Part shown: in pieces, positions 8,251-16,937 of the stretch | How the letters are laid out: every line of letters begins with the position of its first letter | Position numbering within the stretch: the stretch's first letter is position 1 | Source: an uncultured Fluviicola sp. | GTDB taxonomy: Bacteria > Bacteroidota > Bacteroidia > Flavobacteriales > Crocinitomicaceae | DNA: 64,000 nucleotides | Reading direction: 5' to 3' | Assembly: GCF_946478805.1 (NCBI RefSeq) | Contig: NZ_CAMLDC010000010.1 | Span: 62,001-126,000, forward strand | Translations under genes and position numbers: made by a program | Notes under the pieces: model-generated | Databases searched by the model: none | Seen by the model: the letters and a program-made list of their open reading frames with translations, nothing else | Told to the model about the DNA's origin: nothing

Positions 8251-9540
8251 ATGGAAAACAAATCAGAAACAGCAGACAAACAGGAAACGGGCAATTTTAT
8301 GAAGTTTCTCAACTCTTCCTTTGGGCGCTTTGTCTTAATTGGAACAATTACCATTATCCTTATTGCCCCATTGGCACGTGTTATCTTCCTGATCCAGGAA
8401 CGGAAAGACCGCGCAGAATCAATCAAGGAAGAAATACGGTCCGAATGGGGAAATGACTTTACATACAGCGGAGTGACTCTTCGGGTTCCTTTCATTGATG
8501 AAAAGAAGAAAAAATCGTACATCTTCTATTTCCCGGAACAGGAAACCAACCGGTTGAACGTACAAGTGAATTCCAAAAAGCGTGGAATCTATCATTTCCC
8601 TGTTTTCCAATGTGGTGTCTCAACTAAATCGAATTTCATTCCTAACCTGAATGATCCGCATTTGGATTTGGCACATGCTCAGATCGGATTGCTCAGTGAT
8701 CCGAATTGTCGCATTGCAGATATCGGGAAAATCAGGTTCAATGGAAAGGAGTTGGAAATTGAAGAAGAAACCTACGCCAAAGCAAACTCCTCCAAACTAT
8801 TCTATGCAACAGCTCCATTCACTATCGACAAATCAACCACCAAAATCAACATCGATCTGAATTATTCTGTAAACGGATCCGGGAAAATTGTGCTTCAAGG
8901 TCATGCGAAAAAGAATCAATTCATTATGACTTCCAATTGGAAAAATCCTTCCTTTACAGGAAGTTCACTCCCTGACCCAAATTCATTCAATCTTCAAAAA
9001 GGATTTACAAGTTCCTGGAAAATCATGAATATTGCTCAAAATCCAAAGAATGGAAGCTTGGAACCGAATCGTTACTCATCCACGGACTTTGCGTTAGTAG
9101 AATTCCTAGAAAGCGTGGATCACTATCAACTGAATGAACGGACAGTGAAGTATGCAATCCTGGTAATCCTGCTCACTTTCACTGTTTTTTACCTCATCGA
9201 ATTGATTGGTAAAATGGTCATTCATCCCATTCATTACCTGATGGTAGGGCTTTCGTTGATCCTGTTTTATGCAATTCTGTTGTCTTTCTCCGAACAGTTT
9301 GGATTTGCAAGCTCTTACCTGGTGGCAAGTATCGGTATTCTTTCGCTTTTAAGTTGGTATGCGTATTCGGTTCTCAGATCAGTGAAGTTTGCCCTCACTA
9401 TTTTCGTCGCGATTTCAATTCTTTACGGCTTCCTGTATGTTATCGTAAATCTTGAAACCTATGCCCTGATAGTTGGAAGTTTGGGCTTATTTGTAGTCCT
9501 GGCAGCAATCATGAGCTTTACCCGACGATTGAAAGTTTGA
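8251..9540 (+). CDS. creD: Inner membrane protein CreD family
   Basis: A 429 aa protein close to the family's usual 430-450 aa. It has one N-terminal transmembrane helix (about 31-50), a large periplasmic domain, and five or so C-terminal helices from about 295 to 425, with the family segment VILLTFTVFYLIELIGK followed by IHPIHYLMVGLSLILFYAILL. In Enterobacteria CreD is induced by CreBC and linked to colicin tolerance and beta-lactam response; in Bacteroidota it is controlled instead by small winged-helix regulators. Here its own palindromic operator and separate start suggest co-regulation with the preceding two genes. Confidence 0.9.
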   Translation: MENKSETADKQETGNFMKFLNSSFGRFVLIGTITIILIAPLARVIFLIQERKDRAESIKEEIRSEWGNDFTYSGVTLRVPFIDEKKKKSYIFYFPEQETNRLNVQVNSKKRGIYHFPVFQCGVSTKSNFIPNLNDPHLDLAHAQIGLLSDPNCRIADIGKIRFNGKELEIEEETYAKANSSKLFYATAPFTIDKSTTKINIDLNYSVNGSGKIVLQGHAKKNQFIMTSNWKNPSFTGSSLPDPNSFNLQKGFTSSWKIMNIAQNPKNGSLEPNRYSSTDFALVEFLESVDHYQLNERTVKYAILVILLTFTVFYLIELIGKMVIHPIHYLMVGLSLILFYAILLSFSEQFGFASSYLVASIGILSLLSWYAYSVLRSVKFALTIFVAISILYGFLYVIVNLETYALIVGSLGLFVVLAAIMSFTRRLKV

Positions 9541-9554
9541 GTTACATCAAATCA

Positions 9555-9602
9555 AAATCCCCGGTTCCGGTTACTTAGTGTAACCAAAATACCGGGGATT
9601 TT
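9555..9602. terminator. Bidirectional terminator between convergent genes
   Basis: AAAATCCCCGGT pairs with ACCGGGGATTTT; a second inner stem (GGTTAC/GTAACC) lies in the loop. A and T runs on the two sides let it serve both creD and the gene on the other strand. Confidence 0.8.
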
Positions 9603-9651
9603 CCTCTCTCTCCTTCTCCTCCATGCTCCTCCGCTCGGCGAAGGCGCTGAT

Positions 9652-10764
9652 TTATTTGGTGTAGGTGTATTTACGTGATCGGGTGATATTGATTCCGAGT
9701 GAAACCCCATAAGTGGTTCCGTATTTATTCATACTTGCATAAAGATTCAATGGAACATTCAGCGCCCCCGGTCGAAAGGTTTTCCCAACTGCAAATAAGA
9801 AATTGGTGGAAAAATACGTTGCTCCCCGAGTATCCGGTCTCTTGAAATAATCCATGTGAGCCGCATCCGTCACTCCCATATCATCATTCAATTCCTGGAA
9901 AGTGTGAAAATTTCCATCGTAATCCGTTGTTCCGGAAATGAGTCGTTTCATGGTAAATGACGGACCCATGGCAATTTCCCAAGCTCCTTTACCAAAACGG
10001 ACACCATGCATAATCGCGAGTGACGGAATGGGTGTACCGTGTTCCATTCCTGCAACGTTTCCTAAAAACTCGAACAATCCGCTAAATTTTTCTGTTCCTG
10101 CATACTGTACTTCCAACTGGTATCCGATATTGAACAAGACAGGCAAGGTTCCTACCCCACCATCCCGTTCATTCCGGGTGAAAAACTCTCCGTTTTCTCC
10201 TGTCGCAACTGCAAAACCGATACGGGGTCCTGAATTATTCATCTTTCCCAAACCTGAACTGGCAGTTGGCCCATCCTTGAAGAACAAGGCTTTGTATACT
10301 GTAAAGTCAACATCTGTCTTGAGCAATTTATAAATCATGATATCTGTCATGCGATTGAGTTCCCGCGGTTGATTTTCAAATTGCTGAATTTCATTTTGCT
10401 CGATTTCTCCCGTTTTCACATTGACAATTTTCATGGAAATAAGAATCCGGTCTCCCAATCCTTCATAACTGGCACTTATGGCAAAATCAGCATTCAATTT
10501 TGTTCCGACCTTTCCCATGCAATCTTTCCCCAGGCACTCTTTCATTTTAGTGTCACCCAGCTTTTCGGCCACGTCGTAACGATCATTGACAACATACTTC
10601 TTAGAATTCACCAAGCTTTTATAAATAACCGAACGGAGGATATCTTCATTGGATGGAATATTCCTTACCTCGATTCCCGCAATGACCATAGAAGGTAACT
10701 CGGCGGTTTGTGCAAACGATTTGTACGTATATAAACCCAGGCACATTAGAACTATTTTTTTCAT
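9652..10764 (-). CDS. Secreted or outer-membrane protein, CsgG/LpoB-like N-terminus
   Basis: The 370 aa product has a signal peptide (MKKIVLMCLGLYTYKSFAQ). Residues ~25-150 (SMVIAGIEV ... MKECLGKDCMGKVGTKLNADFAISASY) look like the nucleotide-fold-like domain shared by CsgG/LpoB/TolB-N family proteins, with the CxxxxC pair often seen in that group. The C-terminal half is rich in Gly and aromatic residues with alternating hydrophobicity, as in a beta-barrel. ATG at 10764 is chosen for the signal peptide. Role unknown. Confidence 0.6.
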   Translation of the reverse strand: MKKIVLMCLGLYTYKSFAQTAELPSMVIAGIEVRNIPSNEDILRSVIYKSLVNSKKYVVNDRYDVAEKLGDTKMKECLGKDCMGKVGTKLNADFAISASYEGLGDRILISMKIVNVKTGEIEQNEIQQFENQPRELNRMTDIMIYKLLKTDVDFTVYKALFFKDGPTASSGLGKMNNSGPRIGFAVATGENGEFFTRNERDGGVGTLPVLFNIGYQLEVQYAGTEKFSGLFEFLGNVAGMEHGTPIPSLAIMHGVRFGKGAWEIAMGPSFTMKRLISGTTDYDGNFHTFQELNDDMGVTDAAHMDYFKRPDTRGATYFSTNFLFAVGKTFRPGALNVPLNLYASMNKYGTTYGVSLGINITRSRKYTYTK

Positions 10765-10952
10765 GGTTTTCAATTTTAAGTTTCGGGACAAATTTGCTAG
10801 GTATGCATAGGAAATAAAAACGGAATTCTGCACATGCCTTAAACGAGTTGCGATTTTCCGTACAACTATCCGGAATAAAACAGTGTGTAGCAGTTATAGT
10901 TAAATAATCAACGTACTGCTTTTCGGTTTGTACTATTGAATTAATCCGAAAC

Positions 10953-10984
10953 AAAAAAGGCTGCTACGAATGTAACAGCCTTTT
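10953..10984 (-). terminator. Terminator of the M43 protease gene
   Basis: AAAAGGCTG and CAGCCTTTT form a stem with a 12 nt loop; on the minus strand it ends in a T run downstream of the gene at 11003. Confidence 0.8.
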
Positions 10985-11002
10985 CTCATGATTTGTTTTG
11001 TT

Positions 11003-13885
11003 CTATTTTTCCAATACGATAGGAATGTGCTGTGCTCCTGCATCCGTTAAAACCCGAAGCGTGTAAACACCTTTTGCCATATTTCTCAAATCGACATCTT
11101 GTTTTACAGTTTGTAGATTGTTCAGTTCATAAACAACTTGGCCTTGTGCATTGAACACTTTTACAGCATTCAGATTCACTTCTCCCGAATAAATTGTTAT
11201 CAATCCGGTTGACGGATTAGGATAAACTGAGATCAGGTTCAATTCGTTTTCAGAGATGGACGCACAACCGTCAACTACTACAGTCGTTTGAGCAGAACCG
11301 GAACATCCGTTCCCATTGGTATAATTGTACGTTACAACAGTAGAACCGATTCCAGTCGTTGCCGGATTAAACTGACCTCCGCTTACTCCAGTTCCGGAAT
11401 ATGTTCCACCGGCAGGACTTCCTTGTGTCAAAGTATAAGGCCCATCATTTGAACACAACATTGGAACCGAACCGAAACTAACCGTAGGGTTTGGATTGAC
11501 CGTCACCAAAATGCTGTTTGAAGCCGGAGAAACACACGAAGCAACCGTATTGGTAACCGTGTATGTTCCGGAAGCAGAAACAGTAATCGAAGATGAAGTG
11601 GATGCGTTCGACCATGTATTTCCTGAACCTGCAGAAGAAGTCAATGTAACTGAACCTCCCTGGCAGAATGTTGTCGATCCACCGGCAGTAATTGTCGGTG
11701 CAGCCGGAACTGCATTCACTGTAATATATCCTGTCTGGCTTGATGCGTTTGATCCACCGAGATTTGTTGCTGTCAATGATACATCATAAGTACCGGCAGT
11801 CGGATAAGTCACCACCTGGCTTGCAGTCGTCGATGTGGAAGGTGTTCCTCCCGGGAATGACCAACTGTATGAAGTAGGATTATTTGTAGAAGTACTCGTG
11901 TAAGTAACCGATTGCCCCGCACAAACAGATGTTCCTGTTGAACTGAAAGATGCAACCGGAGTTGCAGGAGCACCGCTGATTCCTGTTATATTGATATTAT
12001 CCACATACAGGTTGTTTCCATTGCCTGGAATATTTCTAAACGAAATCCAAACAGTACTATTACCGACATATGGTGTCAAATCTACCGTTTCCGATCTCCA
12101 TTGTGCAGCCAACGGAGCAAAACTCCCTGTTGTTGCACTTGCAGTTGCCAAAGTTGTATTTGACTTGGAATATACGGTTGTAAAAGTCTCCCCGCAATTG
12201 GTTGAAACCAAAACTTCCAGACCATCATAATAAATGGCACTATATGGAGCATAAGCCACATCAAATACTAATTGAGCGCTGGAATAGGCTGCAATATCCA
12301 ATTTTGGCAAGCGTAATTCATCATTCGTTTCATCTGCAACATTGTAATTATCAAATTTCACCGAATTACCTGCAGTTGGTGCCCTACCAACAGTAGAAGA
12401 TCTAGCCCAGGTTGTAGGTATCGCTACACTATTCGGGTTTACAATAGTCCAACCGGTTGGCGGGAATGTAGTTGACACAAAACCTTCTGTAAATGGTAAA
12501 CTTACCGTCGAATTTGTGCTAACTGAAATGTAGTTTGTCTTGGATTTTGAATACGTTGCACCATTCGATGTAGCGGTAATGCTTAAACTTGCGTTGTAAG
12601 TCCCAATTGTAGAATAAGTAACGGTTGGACTTGCAACAGTTGAGGTTGAAGGAGTTCCCCCTGGGAACGACCAGGAATAAGTAGCAATTCCTGAAGTTTG
12701 GCTTGGAGTATAGGTAACTGTTGTACCTGTACACATCGTTGTCTGGTTTGCACTGAAATCAAGCGCACATAAAGAGGTTCCGGGACCACCACCAACTAAA
12801 TTCAAATTGGCAGTTGTCCAGATATTGTTTCTACCACCCACTGAGCTTGTCAAAGCAGTTCTCATACGCGTAACCTGCCCTTGTGTGAACATTTTCGAAC
12901 AATAAGAATAATCCATATAGTTCTCAATATTGTCAATCACATTCGTAGCCCACGAACTGTAGTTATTCGGGTCGTTTGTATCATCGCAGGTATTGATTGT
13001 GTTCACATTCGCACAAGAAGTCACACCAATACACATAGGCGTATCTTGTACGTGATCATCGTCTGCACAACTTGCGGTATTTCCCGGGTTGTTGTTATCA
13101 CCCCAAACATGGGAAAGGTTGAACCAGTGTCCCACTTCATGTGTCAATGCACGACTGTTTGTAGTGGACGAAGTACCAACTGAACCACAGTAGTCGTCCA
13201 GGATAAAAATTCCGTTGTAATACATATTGGATGCACTCGCTGTGGAGTTCCCATTCGGATTGAAAGTATAACCTGCAGCACCTCCAATGTCTTTACACAC
13301 ATAAATATTCAAGTATTTGTTGTGAGCCCAGACACCTTGGTATACGTTATTTCCGGCGATAATGGCATTTACCTGAGCCTGACCGCTTGAACCATCATTC
13401 GTTAACGCATTTTGCGTGCGTGTGATCCCCGAGAAGCAGTTCCCGTTCGGAGCAACGGTTGCAAAAACGAAATTGATCTCGGCATCAGTCGGCATTCCTA
13501 CAAAAGGAGCGGCCACGTTATCCGCATCTGCATTTAATCTTCTGTAATCGCGGTTCAGGATTGCCAAAGCATCAGCAACCTGGGCATCTGAAATATTCTC
13601 TGTCCCACCGTTGTGAAGAATGTGGAAAACAACCGGAATAGTGTAAATCAATCCGGTAGATTTTACAATACTTCCATGCGAACCTTTCGGTAACGGATTG
13701 ATGGTTTCTCTGAATACAGTTGCAAAACGATCAGGATCGTTTATCTGCATTTCTTTCATTCGGTCATGCTGACTGCATTTGTCAACTTCTTGCGGAGAGA
13801 CAAGTTGTTGCGTTTTTTGAGGAGTACCTTGCGAATAGGACGTAAATCCACATAACAAGGTCACAGAAAAGACGAGTTTTCTCAT
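11003..13885 (-). CDS. Secreted M43 (pappalysin-like) zinc metalloprotease with PKD domains, T9SS cargo
   Basis: A 960 aa secreted protein. After a signal peptide (VFSVTLLCGFTSYS) and a propeptide region, the catalytic domain spans about 75-360 with the extended zinc motif HEVGHWFNLSH (H249, E250, H253, H259) and the downstream MDYS Met-turn. Next come a PKD domain (~380-455), a jelly-roll-like choice-of-anchor segment (~460-630), a second PKD (~640-720), an Ig-like repeat, and a C-terminal T9SS type A sorting domain (SVYPNPSTGLITIYSG ... KGVYTLRVL). Likely an extracellular protease attached to the cell surface. It stands alone between two terminators. Confidence 0.93.
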   Translation of the reverse strand: MRKLVFSVTLLCGFTSYSQGTPQKTQQLVSPQEVDKCSQHDRMKEMQINDPDRFATVFRETINPLPKGSHGSIVKSTGLIYTIPVVFHILHNGGTENISDAQVADALAILNRDYRRLNADADNVAAPFVGMPTDAEINFVFATVAPNGNCFSGITRTQNALTNDGSSGQAQVNAIIAGNNVYQGVWAHNKYLNIYVCKDIGGAAGYTFNPNGNSTASASNMYYNGIFILDDYCGSVGTSSTTNSRALTHEVGHWFNLSHVWGDNNNPGNTASCADDDHVQDTPMCIGVTSCANVNTINTCDDTNDPNNYSSWATNVIDNIENYMDYSYCSKMFTQGQVTRMRTALTSSVGGRNNIWTTANLNLVGGGPGTSLCALDFSANQTTMCTGTTVTYTPSQTSGIATYSWSFPGGTPSTSTVASPTVTYSTIGTYNASLSITATSNGATYSKSKTNYISVSTNSTVSLPFTEGFVSTTFPPTGWTIVNPNSVAIPTTWARSSTVGRAPTAGNSVKFDNYNVADETNDELRLPKLDIAAYSSAQLVFDVAYAPYSAIYYDGLEVLVSTNCGETFTTVYSKSNTTLATASATTGSFAPLAAQWRSETVDLTPYVGNSTVWISFRNIPGNGNNLYVDNINITGISGAPATPVASFSSTGTSVCAGQSVTYTSTSTNNPTSYSWSFPGGTPSTSTTASQVVTYPTAGTYDVSLTATNLGGSNASSQTGYITVNAVPAAPTITAGGSTTFCQGGSVTLTSSAGSGNTWSNASTSSSITVSASGTYTVTNTVASCVSPASNSILVTVNPNPTVSFGSVPMLCSNDGPYTLTQGSPAGGTYSGTGVSGGQFNPATTGIGSTVVTYNYTNGNGCSGSAQTTVVVDGCASISENELNLISVYPNPSTGLITIYSGEVNLNAVKVFNAQGQVVYELNNLQTVKQDVDLRNMAKGVYTLRVLTDAGAQHIPIVLEK

Positions 13886-14104
13886 AAGCGTAGTTTAATT
13901 TTGAAATATAGCTTTTTAGTTCTGGTAGGAAATTTAATTAAAAAATCGTTTCAAGAACCTCATCGTCACTCCAATAAATTAAAAACGCGACTTTTTTTCA
14001 GAAAAGGATCCAATCATTATTTCACAAAAACACCGTAACGACTCATATAACTATCACGGATCTATACCGAAAAGTAAACTGAAAATTATTTTCCCTGCCT
14101 AAAC

Positions 14105-14130
14105 AAAAAAAGCGGGCAAAAACACCCGCG
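14105..14130 (-). terminator. Terminator of the aminotransferase gene
   Basis: GCGGG and CCCGC form a stem with an 8 nt loop followed, on the minus strand, by seven T residues. Confidence 0.8.
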
Positions 14131-14164
14131 TTACTATCTAAAAAAGTAATTCTGAAAATGAATA

Positions 14165-15451
14165 TTAACTCAGCTTCTCCAATGCAGCTTTCAAATTGGA
14201 AATAACTCCATCTACATCTTCAATTTTACAAGTGCCGACAGAAAGCCTGTACCAATTGGAATCATCCGAAGAACCGAACGCATAGAATGGTACAATCGCC
14301 ACCTTCGCTTCATCCAGAATGTATTTCGTAACATCCTGTGTCGTTTCCAAAATAGTTCCGGAAGCAGTTTTCAAACCATGCAGCTTAAATTGAACGGTCA
14401 GGTAAATCGCTGCTTCAGGGGCAATCGCATCAACCTGATGCCCTGCTGATTTCAAGGATTGAATTCCATTGTAAAAGCCCAACAAGCGCGCATTGATTTC
14501 AGATTTGATGTGATTCAGGTATTTATCGTATTGACTTAATTCGTTCAAATATTTTGCTGTTGCCATTTGCTCGGCCTTTGGAGCCCAGGCCCCCACATGC
14601 GTCAGGATGGATTTGATCTTGTTGATTACGAATTTCGGACCCATTGTCCAACCCACCCGAACTCCGGTTGCAGCCAGGGATTTTGAAATCCCATCTACGA
14701 ACAAGGTATATTCGCGCATGGCCGGTCGCAACGAAACCGGGTTGTAATGTTCGATTGAACCATGAGTCAACGGCCAATAAATTTGGTCGTACATCACATA
14801 CAAAGGCTTCACTCCTGCCGATTCACGTTTTTTATTTTCCGCAATCACCAAATCACAGATCTGTTCCAAATCTTCTTTTGAAAAAACTGTCCCTGTCGGA
14901 TTCAAGGGGGAACACAAGGCCAACAAACTCGCTTCTGCAAGATATGGCGCTATCTCCTCGGCTCTCGGCATGAAATTGTTCTCCGGACTCGTCTCAATCA
15001 GGATCGGACGGGCATTATTCAAATAGGTGTAATGATTGTTATTCCAGGATGGAACCGGGAAAATCACGGCATCTCCCGGATCTACAATCGCCTTGAAAAT
15101 AGCATAGATAGCCGGGCGGGCACCTCCGGTAATCACAATTTCATCCGTTGCGTACTCTAAATCACCTCGTTTACTCAATAACTGAGAAACTGCCTGGCGC
15201 AACTCCAACATTCCGTCTGCAGCAGGATAATTCGTTTGGTCGTCGTCATACGCTTCCTGGATAAATTGTTTTAATTCCGCCGGAATGGGGAAAACTCTCG
15301 GATTGAAATCTCCAATCGTCAGATTGTAAACTTGTTCTCCCTGTTTAATCTTCTCATTAACTTCTGCCGCTAACTTGATGATCTCAGAACCAATGATATG
15401 TTCTGCCAGTTTAGAAACACGAAGAGTCGAAAGTTCGTTTTTTGTATCCAT
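14165..15451 (-). CDS. PLP-dependent aminotransferase, class I (aspartate aminotransferase-like)
   Basis: A 428 aa fold-type I aminotransferase. PLP-binding features are visible: the glycine-rich ITGGARPAIYA turn (~107), N184 in NPTGTVF, D222 and Y225 in MYDQIYWP, and the Schiff-base lysine K257 in VDGISKSLAATGVRVGW. It should move amino groups between an amino acid and a 2-oxo acid in the cytoplasm. Length agrees with the family. ATG at 15451 is chosen because the upstream extension has no homology-like segment. Substrate cannot be read from sequence. Confidence 0.92.
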   Translation of the reverse strand: MDTKNELSTLRVSKLAEHIIGSEIIKLAAEVNEKIKQGEQVYNLTIGDFNPRVFPIPAELKQFIQEAYDDDQTNYPAADGMLELRQAVSQLLSKRGDLEYATDEIVITGGARPAIYAIFKAIVDPGDAVIFPVPSWNNNHYTYLNNARPILIETSPENNFMPRAEEIAPYLAEASLLALCSPLNPTGTVFSKEDLEQICDLVIAENKKRESAGVKPLYVMYDQIYWPLTHGSIEHYNPVSLRPAMREYTLFVDGISKSLAATGVRVGWTMGPKFVINKIKSILTHVGAWAPKAEQMATAKYLNELSQYDKYLNHIKSEINARLLGFYNGIQSLKSAGHQVDAIAPEAAIYLTVQFKLHGLKTASGTILETTQDVTKYILDEAKVAIVPFYAFGSSDDSNWYRLSVGTCKIEDVDGVISNLKAALEKLS

Positions 15452-15703
15452 GACATAAAATTTTATATGGTGTTGCAACGCTTGTGCTGAAGCTTGTTCC
15501 ATCGCTAAAGCTATTGGCGACATGCGATCAGCGTAGGCACAAAAATATACACAATTGTTAGCATACTTCAAGCGAAAATTAAAAAACTAGCCGAATTACG
15601 GAAATGACTTAGCGAGAGGTTGAAAGTTCGGGTTGAGTGGCAATGGTTGATGCCCAGTATCTCAAAAAAACACTATACTTACATAAACTCAATCCAACTG
15701 AAA

Positions 15704-16057
15704 ATGCGAAAAATTGGTATTCTTCTCTTATTTTTTCAACTGGCAACGTGTTCCATCTCATATGCCCAGGATCAAACAACTGAATATGATTGGCAAAAAG
15801 TGGAAGTACGTATTATTGAAAGTCGCAAAACGTCCAAGAAACTAAAACTCTTTGGGGAATCCATGATAAAGACTCCTAGCCCTATAAAAGCCCTTAGTGA
15901 TTTCAATGAAGACCAATTGATGGAAATGAAAAAAAAAGCAGCAAAGGATAATGCCGGATTCGTTTATGTCGATTTGAAAGGAATCTATAGCTCACCCGAT
16001 TTTCTCGCTTTAGCTAACAAGGAGAAAATATATTATTATTGGGCAAATGAGAAATAA
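15704..16057 (+). CDS. Hypothetical secreted small protein
   Basis: A 117 aa protein with a signal peptide (MRKIGILLLFFQLATCSISYAQ) then a basic, Lys-rich mature part of about 95 residues. No known domain. The ATG at 15704 is chosen because it places the signal peptide first. It is convergent with the cupredoxin gene and shares a terminator with it. Confidence 0.6.
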   Translation: MRKIGILLLFFQLATCSISYAQDQTTEYDWQKVEVRIIESRKTSKKLKLFGESMIKTPSPIKALSDFNEDQLMEMKKKAAKDNAGFVYVDLKGIYSSPDFLALANKEKIYYYWANEK

Positions 16058-16079
16058 GAGAATCAGCTTTCAATAAAAA

Positions 16080-16106
16080 AGCCCGACTCACAAACTGAAT
16101 CGGGCT
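16080..16106. terminator. Bidirectional terminator
   Basis: AGCCCGA and TCGGGCT form a 7 bp stem with A and T runs on opposite sides, between convergent genes. Confidence 0.85.
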
Positions 16107-16126
16107 CTTTATACTGACAAGGAATC

Positions 16127-16711
16127 TTAGTTCTTAACCAATTTCTCCTGAAGGATGGTTCCTTCTGCATTAATCTCAATCACATATGTCCCTTGTTTTA
16201 AGGAAGCAATATTCAATTGATTCTTGTTTTTCAAATTTTCCGACAACACCTGTTTCCCCGACATATCATAGATCACAACGTTGAAATCTGTTGCTTTCGT
16301 CTGAATAGTAATCGTCTCAGTTGCTGGGTTCGGTCCAAAACTGATTGTTGAAGCAGCATTTTCTCCTAATCCTAAATTAGGATCGACCACTGTTACTTTT
16401 CCTGTCATCATTGCAGAATGGACATTACAACGATACATATAAACTCCTGCAATGTTGAAGCGTTTTCCAAAAGTCCAGTTTGTACCTGTTGTCAACATAG
16501 AGAACGACTCAGGATTTGAAGGATATGTAGCAGTTGTACCGTTCAAATTGTGCGACCCACTGTTATTGTTGATCCATGTTACGGAATCCCCAAGATCAAT
16601 GGTCAGGTCATTCGGAGACCAGGACTGCGCTTGTGCATTAACTGTATAATTTGTCTGACCGAACGCTACCGGTGCCAGACACATCATAAATAATTGGGTA
16701 ATTTTTTTCAT
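16127..16711 (-). CDS. Secreted plastocyanin/azurin-like cupredoxin, T9SS cargo
   Basis: The 194 aa product has a signal peptide, then a single cupredoxin domain at about 22-110. Copper ligands are visible: the histidine in GSHNLNG and the C-terminal cluster YRCNVHSAMMTGKV (Cys, His, Met), the type 1 copper pattern. Residues ~120-194 are a T9SS type A sorting domain (FGPNPATETITIQ ... GTYVIEI). It probably carries electrons or binds copper outside the cell. Confidence 0.9.
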   Translation of the reverse strand: MKKITQLFMMCLAPVAFGQTNYTVNAQAQSWSPNDLTIDLGDSVTWINNNSGSHNLNGTTATYPSNPESFSMLTTGTNWTFGKRFNIAGVYMYRCNVHSAMMTGKVTVVDPNLGLGENAASTISFGPNPATETITIQTKATDFNVVIYDMSGKQVLSENLKNKNQLNIASLKQGTYVIEINAEGTILQEKLVKN

Positions 16712-16937
16712 AAGCTACTTTTTTAAAAGTTATATTATTAAATATTATTTAAGAATATAACGTGTGAAATCTGCAAAGGTTGGATTCCAAAGAAAAAAAA
16801 ATAATCCGGACAATATTCTAAACTTTTCCCATTTGTAACCCGGCATCCGTGATTCGTAATTAGATATAGTCCGTCCCACATTTGTCTCGTCCTTGTTCTG
16901 CATAATTTCTTTACTTTTAAAATTCTAAAATCAATGT